Assembly: GCA_017451395.1 (NCBI GenBank)
Contig: JAFSPR010000033.1
Location: 1 to 61,817, forward strand
Direction: 5' to 3'
Origin: Bacteroidales bacterium
GTDB taxonomy: Bacteria; Bacteroidota; Bacteroidia; Bacteroidales; UBA932
Length of the DNA stretch: 61,817 nucleotides
Of the stretch, positions 9,043 to 17,561 are shown in pieces. The stretch's first letter is position 1. The number at the start of each line of letters is the position of its first letter. The translations under genes were made by a program, and so were the position numbers. Under the pieces are notes generated by a model. The model saw nothing but the letters and a program-made list of their open reading frames with translations. It was not told the DNA's origin and did not search any database.

Positions 9043-10686
9043 ATGAGAAAACTCTTTTTCCTATTGCTATTCTCCATATTGGTATGGTCATGTGTAGATA
9101 GCGAACTTAAAGATCTGTTAGATAATAGCGAGGCTCTCATGCAGGAGTCCCCTGATATTGCGCTTTCTGTTCTGCAACAGCGAGATAATAGAAATATTCG
9201 TTCTAAACGACTGAAAGCCCGCCACGCTCTGCTTCTGAGCCAGGCGTATGACAAAAATTATATTGATATTGCCTCTGACTCGCTCACAGTTATAGCAGTC
9301 AATTATTACGGACGTCAACGCCAGGAGACGCTTTATAAATTGTTATCATATTACTATCAGGGCATAGTCCTGAAGAATTCTCAATCACTCATTTCTTCAA
9401 TTCTTTATTTTGAAAAGGCCGAGCAAGTAGCCCTCTGCCTTAATGATTACCACTATCTTGGTTTAATATATCGGAATAAGGCCGATATTATGGCGTCAAT
9501 GAATAATTCACTAGAGGCCATAAACTATACCAAACAGGCCATAGACTATTTTAAGCGGGCGAATGAAATGGATTACGCCCAGTATGCTCGTGGCTCTCTG
9601 GCCATTTTTTATGTCAACGAGAGAGACTTTGAGCCGGCAACTCTTCTTATTGATTCTCTCATTAATGAAAGCCCCGAAGACTCTCTTTTCCTGTCATCAA
9701 TTCTGCTGTCTTATGGCGAATTATTGATTGAACAAGGCGGCGCTACAAAAGAGGCCGTCCGGCTATATTCAAACATTGACTCTTCATATTTCTACATTAC
9801 AGATTGGGCGTATTATGCATATGCATTGAACAGTATCGGGGCAATAGATTCTGCTAACAGAGTTATAAGGCAGGCATATTATCACGCCGGCGATATTATT
9901 GATTCTGCAACCGTAGATGGTATTAATTCAAGAATTGCGGCTTCGAGGAAACAGTTTTCAAAGGCTTATCGGTTTTTAGATAACGCCTCACATATTCAAG
10001 ATTCGTTATCCCGCGAAATTCTCCATCAATCGGCAAACATTGCTCAACGGGATTTCTATAAAGAAGAAGCCAAATATCAAGCTCTTAAATCTCATAGTTC
10101 CACACAGGCAGCTTGTTTTCTGGGCATCACTTGTTTATTACTGAGCATTATCGGTGGCTTGTCATTTGGAATCTACAAGAAAAGGAAGGACGTAATAATC
10201 AAGGATCAAATTGCTCAGTTGGCTTATACCCATCAAAAAGCTAACTCCTTGACAAAAGATAATGCTGGAATTCTTGGCGCTCTTCTAAGTGAGCGCCTAG
10301 GGCATTTAGACAAGCTCTCCGTAGAGTATCTGTCCGCCGAAACACAAAAAGAAAAAGAAGCTATTTTTAAAGAATACAAGAAAAGGGCAGGCCTCCTTAA
10401 AAATGACGACACCCTTATAGCTTCTCTTGAAAAAGATCTTGACCGGTTTTGTAATGGTATTATGACAAAACTTCAAGATCAGGTTCCTGATATCAAAGGA
10501 GAAAACAGACGTATTATATGCCTGTTTTTTGCTGGATTATCCAATATTGCCGTACAGCTTATTACTGGAAAGGTCTCTTTGAAGTCCGTTGAAATGACCC
10601 GTTCACGCTGTCGCAACATAATTAAGTCCTCTGGGGCAAAGGACACAACAACGTTTTTAAAATTATTGGAAAACAAAAAGCGGTAA
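9043..10686 (+). CDS. Membrane-bound TPR lipoprotein with C-terminal HTH-like regulator domain
   Basis: The 547-residue protein probably couples envelope sensing to transcription. The start MRKLFFLLLF (lipobox Cys17, VWSC) is preferred over an ATG 6 nt upstream. Residues ~20-340 are helical TPR-like repeats (YKLLSYYYQGIVL, YHYLGLIYRNKADIM, AQYARGSLAIFYV). A single membrane helix spans about residues 357-379, followed by a basic KKRKD. A coiled segment and a C-terminal helical domain ~460-547 (GENRRIICLFFAGLSN..., SRCRNIIKSSGAK) resemble LuxR-type HTH output. The same architecture occurs at 23854-25161 and, without TPRs, at 34606-35169. It is divergent from the C10 peptidase cluster, its likely target. 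Confidence 0.8.
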   Translation: MRKLFFLLLFSILVWSCVDSELKDLLDNSEALMQESPDIALSVLQQRDNRNIRSKRLKARHALLLSQAYDKNYIDIASDSLTVIAVNYYGRQRQETLYKLLSYYYQGIVLKNSQSLISSILYFEKAEQVALCLNDYHYLGLIYRNKADIMASMNNSLEAINYTKQAIDYFKRANEMDYAQYARGSLAIFYVNERDFEPATLLIDSLINESPEDSLFLSSILLSYGELLIEQGGATKEAVRLYSNIDSSYFYITDWAYYAYALNSIGAIDSANRVIRQAYYHAGDIIDSATVDGINSRIAASRKQFSKAYRFLDNASHIQDSLSREILHQSANIAQRDFYKEEAKYQALKSHSSTQAACFLGITCLLLSIIGGLSFGIYKKRKDVIIKDQIAQLAYTHQKANSLTKDNAGILGALLSERLGHLDKLSVEYLSAETQKEKEAIFKEYKKRAGLLKNDDTLIASLEKDLDRFCNGIMTKLQDQVPDIKGENRRIICLFFAGLSNIAVQLITGKVSLKSVEMTRSRCRNIIKSSGAKDTTTFLKLLENKKR

Positions 10687-10752
10687 CCAGGAGAAGGAAA
10701 TTATGAGATTTTGCTAAAACGCCTCTCTCCAGGCTGCCGCTATATATAAAAA

Positions 10753-10890
10753 GGGTGGACTACTGGGTCCACGCGATGACGATACGGCTAATATCGTAAG
10801 AGGCAGGAATCAATAGTCCACTTTTTCGTGAACTATTCCTGTTTCTTGGACACAATCCTGCCTCTTTAAAAAATAGCCGTATTTCATCGC
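10753..10890 (+). ncRNA. Candidate structured RNA or MITE-like palindromic element
   Basis: A hairpin (GTGGAC 10755-10760 with GTCCAC 10767-10772) is followed by a long-range stem, 10773-10790 with 10874-10890 (about 16 of 18 paired). Inside it is a perfect 10-bp stem (10798-10807 with 10857-10866) and an inner hairpin (10812-10821 with 10828-10837, 9 of 10). ACGATA at 10779-10784 could alternatively pair with TATCGT at 10792-10797, an either/or switch. No U-tract terminator or clear own promoter is visible, so a MITE or a 3'-UTR structure of the upstream gene are alternatives to a small RNA. Confidence 0.35.
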
Positions 10891-10954
10891 TGCAGGAATG
10901 TTCTATGTCTTTCCGATGTCAAAGGTAGCGGATTATTTTTACAATTACAAATGA

Positions 10955-10980
10955 GATTCTTCGCTTTGCTCAGAATGATA
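10955..10980 (+). repeat. Dispersed repeat copy 2 (TTCGCTTTGCTCAGAATGAT)
   Basis: This is the second copy of the repeat at 5401 and 17990, with two or three base changes, in the intergenic stretch before the ORF6N gene. Confidence 0.75.
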
Positions 10981-11010
10981 AAAGGGCTTTGTGTGAAAAA
11001 GGGCAACGTG

Positions 11011-11040
11011 TTGGATTATCGGCCATAATTATTATCTTTG
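11011..11040 (+). promoter_or_regulatory. Promoter of the ORF6N gene
   Basis: TTG (11011-11013), a 19-nt spacer and TATCTTTG (11033-11040) fit the Bacteroidota sigma-ABfr consensus. The start codon at 11204 leaves a leader of about 155 nt that contains a 6-bp hairpin. Confidence 0.6.
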
Positions 11041-11203
11041 TTGTTAGCAATAGGTCGTAAATCGGCCGCTAATGAAACCAGGAGTATGGTAAGTCCTCCA
11101 TTCTGGAGGCCGCTCCCTTCACAATACAATAATTATCACTGGTTTGTGGTCCCATCTTGTGACCTCAAACTTATTTCCACGAATTAATAAACGCATAATA
11201 ATT

Positions 11204-12163
11204 ATGGCAAAGAGAAATACTGTCACAAACCATTCAAACTTGAAATCGGGTTTTGCAATACCAAGTTTACAGATTGAGCAAAGAGAGGTTGTCGCAAATT
11301 GTGATGACCTGGCACAGAAAACAGTTGAAAGCAGAATAGTAACCATTCGAGGGCAACAGGTCATATTGGATAGAGACCTGGCGGCAATGTATCAAGAAGA
11401 AGTTAGCCAATTTAATCGTCAAGTCAAAAGAAATATCAAACGCTTTCCTTCCGACTTTATGTTTCAACTGACAAAGGAAGAATACGATGGTTTGAAATGC
11501 CAAAATGGCATTTCAAACCGAAGAGGCGGAGATAGGCGTGCCTTGCCATATGCCTTTACAGAGCAGGGGGTATCAATGTTATCCGGGCTACTAAGAGGTG
11601 ATAAGGCAATAGAAGTCAATATATTAATTATGAGAGCATTCGTTGCCATGAGAAGATTCCTGGTCGCAAATGCTCAGGTATTTCAACGTCTTGACAGAAT
11701 AGAGTACAAACAATTAGAGACTGACCACAAATTCGAACAAGTGTTTGCAAAACTTGAGGAGAAAAATCTTTCTCCCAATCAGGGCATCTTCTTCGACGGC
11801 CAAATATATGATGCTTATGAATTTATATGTGGGCTCATCAAGAGCGCCAGGACACGTATCGTCCTGATTGACAACTATGTGGACGAAACCGTCCTGACTA
11901 TGCTGGATAAACGCGAGATTGGTGTTTCAGCAACTATCTACACACAAAAGATATCAAAACAATTCCAACTTGACATTACTAAACACAACGTACAATATCC
12001 GACTATCGAAGTGAAAGTATTCCAGAAATCACACGACCGTTTTCTTATTCTGGACAGCGCCGTATATCTCGTCGGCGCTTCTCTGAAAGACCTTGGGAAG
12101 AAATGGTTTGCTGTTTCTCTGATGTCAGAAACTGATCCCGAATTGTTGCTTTCGCGTTTGTAA
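11204..12163 (+). CDS. ORF6N (KilA-N-type) domain protein with C-terminal PLD-like domain
   Basis: The 319-residue protein begins MAKRNTVTNHS; an in-frame ATG 60 nt upstream would add an unlikely N-terminus. Residues ~45-150 form the ORF6N domain (IRGQQVILDRDLAAMY, NIKRFPSDFMFQL, AFTEQGVSMLSGLLRG), a phage-derived DNA-binding module. Residues ~200-315 resemble a phospholipase-D-like fold (IVLIDNYVDETVLTML, KSHDRFLILDSAVYLVGAS). The HDRF motif lacks the Lys of the classical HxK, so nuclease activity is doubtful. Such fused proteins are frequent in accessory regions of Bacteroidota genomes; the cellular role is unknown. No phage neighbours are present. Confidence 0.85.
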   Translation: MAKRNTVTNHSNLKSGFAIPSLQIEQREVVANCDDLAQKTVESRIVTIRGQQVILDRDLAAMYQEEVSQFNRQVKRNIKRFPSDFMFQLTKEEYDGLKCQNGISNRRGGDRRALPYAFTEQGVSMLSGLLRGDKAIEVNILIMRAFVAMRRFLVANAQVFQRLDRIEYKQLETDHKFEQVFAKLEEKNLSPNQGIFFDGQIYDAYEFICGLIKSARTRIVLIDNYVDETVLTMLDKREIGVSATIYTQKISKQFQLDITKHNVQYPTIEVKVFQKSHDRFLILDSAVYLVGASLKDLGKKWFAVSLMSETDPELLLSRL

Positions 12164-12164
12164 A

Positions 12165-12202
12165 AAGATGCCCGATCAGGTCGGGCAGGACGGAGGAAGA
12201 GG
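12165..12202 (+). repeat. Direct repeat A of a pair bracketing the 12211-12879 gene
   Basis: About 38 nt beginning aagatgcccga, with an internal hairpin GCCCGA/TCGGGC and the tail gacggaggaagagg. It matches 12956-12994 with a few differences. Similar GTCGGGCATGACGG words are common dispersed hairpins in bacteria; here it can also serve as a terminator for the ORF6N gene. Confidence 0.7.
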
Positions 12203-12210
12203 TCACAGAA

Positions 12211-12879
12211 CTAAAAAACCAGACTAAGACCTATTCCGTGAGGAGTTGATCCAAATTTAAGTTGCATTCGACTGGCCAGATTATCATTTGGATTCTCCTG
12301 CCAGTCATTGTATTTGTCTACAATTCGGTTCATCCTTACGTTATTTACAATTCTTATAGGCGTTCCGGCTATTACATTCAGCAGTCCGAAATCAATAAGG
12401 CCGGCACCTATTACAGCCAACAAATTCCAAACAGGACTTATTTGAGGGGTATTTACTATTGGTTGCATAGCTGTAAGAAACAGCCAGGCAAAAGCACCGG
12501 GAATACTTCCGTCCTGATATTTGTCGTATTTGTGAGAATCTGATTTAGCAAGGCCTTCGGCTATTGCGGCACTTGACTCTACCATATATCCTATCATCCC
12601 AACCGAAATAATGGACAGTCCCGCCAAACTTACACCTCCTCCGGCTATCTGCATAGACAAGCCCGCTCTGCGCCAGCCATCGGCCTTGAGCCATTTGTCA
12701 GAATAATCTATACCACCGATATCTGACACAAGGTCCAGAGTCTGTTCACGTGAGAGCTCCCTGCCGTTAAGATGAATTTTATTCCCGGATCTTTCGGCAA
12801 AGAATCCGTCGACATACTGGGCACTTGCCGATAGCGACCCCCATACCATCAGTAGTATAACCGTGATTAACTGTCTCAT
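12211..12879 (-). CDS. Hypothetical secreted or membrane protein
   Basis: The 222-residue protein starts at MRQLITVILLMVWG with a signal peptide cleaved near SASAQ; an ATG at 12906 would add 9 residues. It contains Gly-rich hydrophobic helices (~residues 60-95, IAGGGVSLAGLSIISVGMIGYMVESS, and ~130-170), so it may be anchored in a membrane. It also has the phrase GFFAERSGNKIHLNGRELSREQ near the N-terminus, seen in Bacteroidales envelope proteins of unknown role. I do not recognise a family. The gene is bracketed by direct repeats at 12165-12202 and 12956-12994. Confidence 0.65.
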   Translation of the reverse strand: MRQLITVILLMVWGSLSASAQYVDGFFAERSGNKIHLNGRELSREQTLDLVSDIGGIDYSDKWLKADGWRRAGLSMQIAGGGVSLAGLSIISVGMIGYMVESSAAIAEGLAKSDSHKYDKYQDGSIPGAFAWLFLTAMQPIVNTPQISPVWNLLAVIGAGLIDFGLLNVIAGTPIRIVNNVRMNRIVDKYNDWQENPNDNLASRMQLKFGSTPHGIGLSLVF

Positions 12880-12955
12880 AACAAAGAAGATAAGCAACCA
12901 TAACATAGATGCAACTTCATCAACGAGCGTTGCAAGAAAAATATGGAAAATACAA

Positions 12956-12994
12956 AAGATGCCCGGTCGGGGTCGGGCATGACGGAGGAAGAGG
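12956..12994 (+). repeat. Direct repeat B of the pair bracketing the 12211-12879 gene
   Basis: About 39 nt (aagatgcccgg...gacggaggaagagg) matching 12165-12202 in the same orientation and forming the same type of GCCCG/CGGGC hairpin. Confidence 0.7.
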
Positions 12995-13004
12995 CAAAAA
13001 AAGA

Positions 13005-13043
13005 GTTCCGTCCGGGAAAACGGGGTGTTTTTCCGGACGGAAC
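13005..13043 (-). terminator. Terminator of secDF
   Basis: An 11-bp stem (13005-13015 with 13033-13043), extended by four A-T pairs, is followed on the minus strand by a run of seven T. It lies 20 nt past the secDF stop. Confidence 0.85.
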
Positions 13044-13064
13044 CTTTAGAGACGCTGACGCAGA

Positions 13065-16004
13065 CTATTTTTCGGCCTTCTTCTTGGCGGCCATGGTGGC
13101 GTCAAACATGATAGGAGTACCGATCATGATGGAGGCGTAGGTACCGATGATGACACCCAGGCACAGTGCAACTGCAAGACCGCGGATGCTTTCACCGCCG
13201 AAGATAGCGATTGCGAGCATCGGCAGGAGGGTGGAGATGGAAGTGTTGAGGGTACGTGTGAGGGTGGCGTTGAGAGCGGTATTCACAGTGGTACGGAACT
13301 CTTCCTTGGGGTGCAGGCCCCTCTGCTCACGGATACGGTCGAAGATAACCACGTTATCGTTGATGGCGTAACCGATGATGGTAAGGATAGCGGCGATGAA
13401 CGTCTGGTCCACATCCAGGTTGAACGGCAGGATACCGTTGAACAGGGAGAAGAAGCCGATGACGATGAGTGCGGTGTGCGCAAGTGATACGACGCCGCCG
13501 AGACCCCAGGTCCAGCCCTTGAACCTGAACGCGATGTATGCGAAGATTGCAAGGAGGGCGAGGAACACTGCGATGAATGCGCTGCGGGTGATATCGCGGG
13601 CGATGGTAGGACCAACCTTATCGGAGGAGATGATACCGTTGGGGTTCTCCAGGGTTGAGTTGAAATCGGCCAGCTGAATATCCTCAGAGTAGAAGCCCTT
13701 GAGAGCCTGATAGAGGAGACCTTCAATCTCTGCGTCTACCTCAGTGCTCTCGGAGTTGTTCTTGTACTGGGTGGTGATCTTCATCTGGGCGTCTCCACCG
13801 AACTGCTTCACCTCAACGGAGTACTGGTCAATGCCTTCAGCCTCTGCTGCAGCCTTGAACACATCCTCAACGGAAGCGCGGACATCCTCTGCGGTGACGC
13901 TCTTGTCAAAGCGCACGATGTAGGTGCGGCCGCCGGTGAAATCAACACCATAACTGAAGCCCTTGAAGGCGATGGAAGCGATGGAGATGATGATGAGGGC
14001 GCCGGAAATCATGTAAGACCACTTCTTGAGGCCGATGAAATCTACCTTGGTGTTCTTAAGGATGTTGCGGGTGAGGTTGTTGGAAAGGGTAACGGTCTTG
14101 CCGGCCTTGATACGGTCGTCGAAGATGATACGGGTGATGAAGATGGAGGTAAGGACGGAAGTCACGATACCGATGATGAGGGTGGTAGCGAAGCCCTGGA
14201 CAGGACCGGAACCGAAGATGTAGAGGATGATACCGGTGATGAGGGTGGTAAGCTGACCGTCGATAATTGCGCTGTAAGCGTTCTTGTAACCGTCGTGTAC
14301 TGCAAGCGAGAAGCCCTTGCCTGCTGCAAGCTCTTCCTTGATGCGCTCATAGATGATAACGTTGGCATCCACGGCCATACCGAGGGTCAGGACCAGACCG
14401 GCGATACCGGGCAGGGTAAGGACGGCGCCGAAACTTACGAGAACACCGAAAAGAAGGAGGACGTTGCACAGAAGAGCGACATCGGCAATGAGACCTGCGC
14501 CCTGGTAGAAGAATACCATATAGATGAGCACAAGGCAGAATGCGATTAGGAAGGAGATGAGACCGGCGCGGATTGATGCGCTACCCAGTGAAGGACCAAC
14601 CACCTGCTCCTGGATGATGGTTGCAGGGGCGGGAAGTTTACCGGATTTGAGCACGTTTGCAAGGTCTTCTGCCTCCTGGACGTCGAAGTTACCGGTGATT
14701 TCTGAGGAACCGCCGGTGATCTCCGTGTTGACGGTAGGATAGGAATATACAAGACCGTCGAGGACGATAGCGACCTGCTTGCCGATATTGTCCTTGGTGA
14801 GGCGGGCCCAGATGGAGGCGCCTTCTGCGTTCATGGTCATAGAGACTGAAGGGGCGCCGTTGCCGCCGTTCTGCGCACCGTTGAAGTTAACGCGCGCGTC
14901 TGTGACTACGCCGCCGTCAAGGGGAGCCTTGCCGTCACGGGAGGTGGCCTTGATGGCTACCAGTTCATACAGGTTAGCGCCCTGCACAAACTCCGTGGGT
15001 TTTACGGACCACATACCGCGGAAGCCCTGGGGAAGGACGTCGGAGGCCATTGCCAGGTACTTGTTGACGGTGGTGGTGTCAATGCCGGCTGCGAAACCGA
15101 GGCAGGCATTGTTCCAGCCTGAAGGGGAGAATACCTGGAACAGAGGGTTGGCAACCACGGTGCTGTCGCTGAGGTTTCCAAGGATCTCTGCCACGCGGGC
15201 GTCTACGGCATAGAGGTCTACCTCGTTGCCCTGGAATGTGGGCCAGAACTCAAGGGATGCGGTGCCCTGGAGGAGTTTGCGTACACGCTCGGGGTCCTTC
15301 ACACCGGGGAGTTCGATGAGGATCTTGCCGGAGTTACCAACCTGCTGGATGTTGGGCTGGGTTACGCCGAAACGGTCTATACGGTTACGGAGAACGTTGA
15401 AGGAGTTGTCAACTGCGCTCTTTGCCTCTGCGCGGATAACGGAGATAACCTGTGCGTTGGTAGCGTCATTTGCAACCTTGTCGCGGAGTTCATAGGTTGC
15501 GAAGACCTCTGCCAGACGGCGGCCGGGGGCAACCTGCTCCCAGGCCTCTGCGAACAGGCCGATGAAGTCTGCGCTGGAGTTCACGTTATTGGCCTTGGCC
15601 TGAGCGAGTGCAGCCACGAAATCGGGGTCTGAACTGTTTCCGGAAAGAGCCTTCACGAGGTCTTCCAACTGGACCTGCAGCATGACGTTCATACCGCCCT
15701 TGAGGTCCAGACCCAGGTTGATTTCCTTTTCCTTGGTGCTCTTGTAGGTGTAACCGAGGAATACCTTCTCATTGGATATAGAGTCAATGTATGCCCTATT
15801 CCTGATGTTTGCCACAGAATCTGCAACGTACTCACGTACCTCTGAGGCAGTGTTGTTTGCTTCAACGAAAAGCTGTGCCTGCTCCTCTGCGTACTTGGCA
15901 GCCTTCTTCTCCTGGATGCGGGTTACCGCAGTGAAGGAGAGTTGCCAGATGCTGGCGATGGCAAGCATAATCGCTACAAATCTGATCCAACCTTTGCTTT
16001 GCAT
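13065..16004 (-). CDS. secDF: Protein translocase SecDF (fused SecD-SecF)
   Basis: This proton-driven accessory unit of the SecYEG translocon pulls preproteins across the inner membrane. The 979 residues contain both halves, as is normal in Bacteroidota. SecD has N-terminal helix 1, the LGLDLKGGMNV motif near residue 77, a long periplasmic P1 domain and MAVDANVIIYERIKEE near 548. SecF has GVDFTGG near 695 and INDNVVIFDRIREQ near 888. The start MQSKGWIRF gives helix 1. A -7 box TAAATTTG lies at 16078-16085 and a strong terminator follows the gene. It is divergent from the PD40 protein gene. Confidence 0.97.
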   Translation of the reverse strand: MQSKGWIRFVAIMLAIASIWQLSFTAVTRIQEKKAAKYAEEQAQLFVEANNTASEVREYVADSVANIRNRAYIDSISNEKVFLGYTYKSTKEKEINLGLDLKGGMNVMLQVQLEDLVKALSGNSSDPDFVAALAQAKANNVNSSADFIGLFAEAWEQVAPGRRLAEVFATYELRDKVANDATNAQVISVIRAEAKSAVDNSFNVLRNRIDRFGVTQPNIQQVGNSGKILIELPGVKDPERVRKLLQGTASLEFWPTFQGNEVDLYAVDARVAEILGNLSDSTVVANPLFQVFSPSGWNNACLGFAAGIDTTTVNKYLAMASDVLPQGFRGMWSVKPTEFVQGANLYELVAIKATSRDGKAPLDGGVVTDARVNFNGAQNGGNGAPSVSMTMNAEGASIWARLTKDNIGKQVAIVLDGLVYSYPTVNTEITGGSSEITGNFDVQEAEDLANVLKSGKLPAPATIIQEQVVGPSLGSASIRAGLISFLIAFCLVLIYMVFFYQGAGLIADVALLCNVLLLFGVLVSFGAVLTLPGIAGLVLTLGMAVDANVIIYERIKEELAAGKGFSLAVHDGYKNAYSAIIDGQLTTLITGIILYIFGSGPVQGFATTLIIGIVTSVLTSIFITRIIFDDRIKAGKTVTLSNNLTRNILKNTKVDFIGLKKWSYMISGALIIISIASIAFKGFSYGVDFTGGRTYIVRFDKSVTAEDVRASVEDVFKAAAEAEGIDQYSVEVKQFGGDAQMKITTQYKNNSESTEVDAEIEGLLYQALKGFYSEDIQLADFNSTLENPNGIISSDKVGPTIARDITRSAFIAVFLALLAIFAYIAFRFKGWTWGLGGVVSLAHTALIVIGFFSLFNGILPFNLDVDQTFIAAILTIIGYAINDNVVIFDRIREQRGLHPKEEFRTTVNTALNATLTRTLNTSISTLLPMLAIAIFGGESIRGLAVALCLGVIIGTYASIMIGTPIMFDATMAAKKKAEK

Positions 16005-16077
16005 TGTTTTTTGTATTTTTAGTTTAATATTTTGGCATATTTCTTGGCGTCAGTAGACACCACGGCAAAATAGGTTG

Positions 16078-16085
16078 CAAATTTA
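16078..16085 (-). promoter_or_regulatory. -7 box TAAATTTG of secDF
   Basis: Minus-strand TAAATTTG fits TAnnTTTG. The predicted start would give a leader of about 65-70 nt. Confidence 0.5.
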
Positions 16086-16126
16086 CGATTTTTTTCTGAA
16101 TTAACAGCTTTCTCACAACTATTTCT

Positions 16127-16134
16127 TAATTTTG
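16127..16134 (+). promoter_or_regulatory. -7 box TAATTTTG of the PD40 gene
   Basis: TAATTTTG ends 14 nt before the ATG at 16149, giving a very short leader. Confidence 0.5.
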
Positions 16135-16148
16135 CAGGCTACATTTGA

Positions 16149-17561
16149 ATGACGTTAAGGAGAATCGGCATATCTGTCCTACTTTTTACCGCAGGCTTTA
16201 GCCTGTGGGGGCAGAGCCTTTCCAAAGGCGACAGCCTTATGAGGGAGTGCCGGTTTGAAGCCGCTATGTGGGCGTTTTTGCAGGCCCGTGACGACGCAGG
16301 CGTGGACCGCGCGCAGTATGCCCTGAACATGGCCGATTTCTGCGCGGAGCCCAACGTTGTTGCGAAAAAGCGTTTTTCCCGGAAGGACTTTTTCCTGTAC
16401 TATCCGCTTAAGCCCCAGGCCTGGAGAAACGGCCCCGCCGGGCTTGCATACGTGCCCAAAGATGCAAAGGAGGTTTTTTTCAGCGCTCCTGACAAGGCCG
16501 GCAGCCCCAGCATCTTCACCTCCCGGGACCAGGACAGCCTGTGGGCGGCCCCAAGGATGCTTTCAGAGGCATTTGTGAGCACCGGCAGCGAGGTTTTCCC
16601 CATGCTTGGCGCCGACGGAAAGACGCTCTATTTTGCCTCAGACGGCCTTGCCGGGTTGGGAGGATTTGACATCTTCTCCTCCACCTGGGACGCGGAGGCG
16701 GGCCGATGGGGAGATCCCGTGAATATGGGGTTCCCGTTCAACTCCCCCGCCGACGACTACCTGATGGCCGATTCCGCCGACGGAGAGTACACGCTCTTTG
16801 CCTCCAACCGGGACTGCTCCCCGGACAGCGTGACGGTTTATGTTCTGGATTATGAGAAGACTTTTGCGCGGGGAGCCATCAGGGATGGATCGGCCCTTAA
16901 GAAACTGATGGAACTTGTCCCGGCCTCAGACCCTACCCGCATTGACAACGACGCCGCCGTGGAGGGCTTCACAACCGGAAACGCCACCACCCAGCGGTAT
17001 ATGAAAAAGATGGAGGAATCCCGCGCGCTGATGGACTCCATAAGCCGCCATATGATGCCGGGAGATACCCTTCTGAACATATTCAGGGCCAAGTTGGCGC
17101 TGGTATCGGCCGAATTACGCGAGGTGGAGATGAGTTTCCTTATGAACGGCGCCGTGGGCGTTGAGGAGGACAAGGAGGTTGCGGGCGCGGAACTTGGCTA
17201 CACGTTCGCAAGGGGCTCCCTTGGGCCGGATTTCAAGCCGAAGTTTGCGGCAAAGGAGGCGGCCCAGTCTTTCCGCGTGGCACCCGTGGGCCGATTCGCC
17301 CAGGACAACACCCTGCCGCCCGGCCTTGTGTACCAGATCCTTCTGTTTGATTCCCCCATACACGCAGACCTTGAGGACATAAAAGGACTCACGCCCGTCT
17401 ACGAGAGACTGGGCGTGAACCTACGCTACAATTACTATGTGGGGATGTTTTCTTCCTACGAAGACGCCCTTGAGGAACTCAATGTGGTGCGCGTTCTGGG
17501 ATTTCCCAAGGCCCGGATCACGGCGTGGCAGGACGGAAGGGCAGTACCCGCAAGACTATAA
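16149..17561 (+). CDS. Envelope protein with PD40/WD40-like beta-propeller repeats
   Basis: The 470-residue protein has a signal peptide (MTLRRIGISVLLFTAGFSLWGQ) and an N-terminal TPR-like helix pair (LMRECRFEAAMWAFLQARDD). PD40-type repeats follow (FFSAPDKAGSPSIFTSRDQDSLW, FPMLGADGKTLYFASDGLAGLGGFDIFSS, YTLFASNRD). The C-terminal ~80 residues (LVYQILLFDSP..., YYVGMFSSYEDALEELNVVRVLGF) resemble a SPOR peptidoglycan-binding fold. Related proteins usually end in an OmpA domain, which is missing here. A cell-wall-linked scaffold role is likely; gliding or type IX secretion proteins share such repeats. Its stop overlaps the convergent dsbD stop by 6 nt. Confidence 0.75.
   Translation: MTLRRIGISVLLFTAGFSLWGQSLSKGDSLMRECRFEAAMWAFLQARDDAGVDRAQYALNMADFCAEPNVVAKKRFSRKDFFLYYPLKPQAWRNGPAGLAYVPKDAKEVFFSAPDKAGSPSIFTSRDQDSLWAAPRMLSEAFVSTGSEVFPMLGADGKTLYFASDGLAGLGGFDIFSSTWDAEAGRWGDPVNMGFPFNSPADDYLMADSADGEYTLFASNRDCSPDSVTVYVLDYEKTFARGAIRDGSALKKLMELVPASDPTRIDNDAAVEGFTTGNATTQRYMKKMEESRALMDSISRHMMPGDTLLNIFRAKLALVSAELREVEMSFLMNGAVGVEEDKEVAGAELGYTFARGSLGPDFKPKFAAKEAAQSFRVAPVGRFAQDNTLPPGLVYQILLFDSPIHADLEDIKGLTPVYERLGVNLRYNYYVGMFSSYEDALEELNVVRVLGFPKARITAWQDGRAVPARL

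Larger units (their letters stand above)
10687..11203. other. 517-nt gene-free stretch with structured element, repeat and promoter
   Basis: Between the regulator and the ORF6N gene I see a strongly folded segment (10753-10890), one dispersed repeat copy (10955-10980), a -7 box at 11033-11040, two copies of the 7-mer ATCGGCC (11018-11024, 11061-11067) and a small hairpin (cctcca/tggagg) in the ORF6N leader. No convincing short gene is present. Confidence 0.7.

Noticed and set aside
5454..12994. Accessory stretch as a prophage or integrative element
   Set aside because: No integrase, transposase, capsid, portal or conjugation gene and no attachment-site duplication; the ORF6N domain alone is not sufficient.
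12943..13140. Plus-strand small open frame of 65 codons between the repeat-bracketed gene and secDF
   Set aside because: It runs through repeat B, the secDF terminator and the secDF 3' end; composition is that of the repeat.
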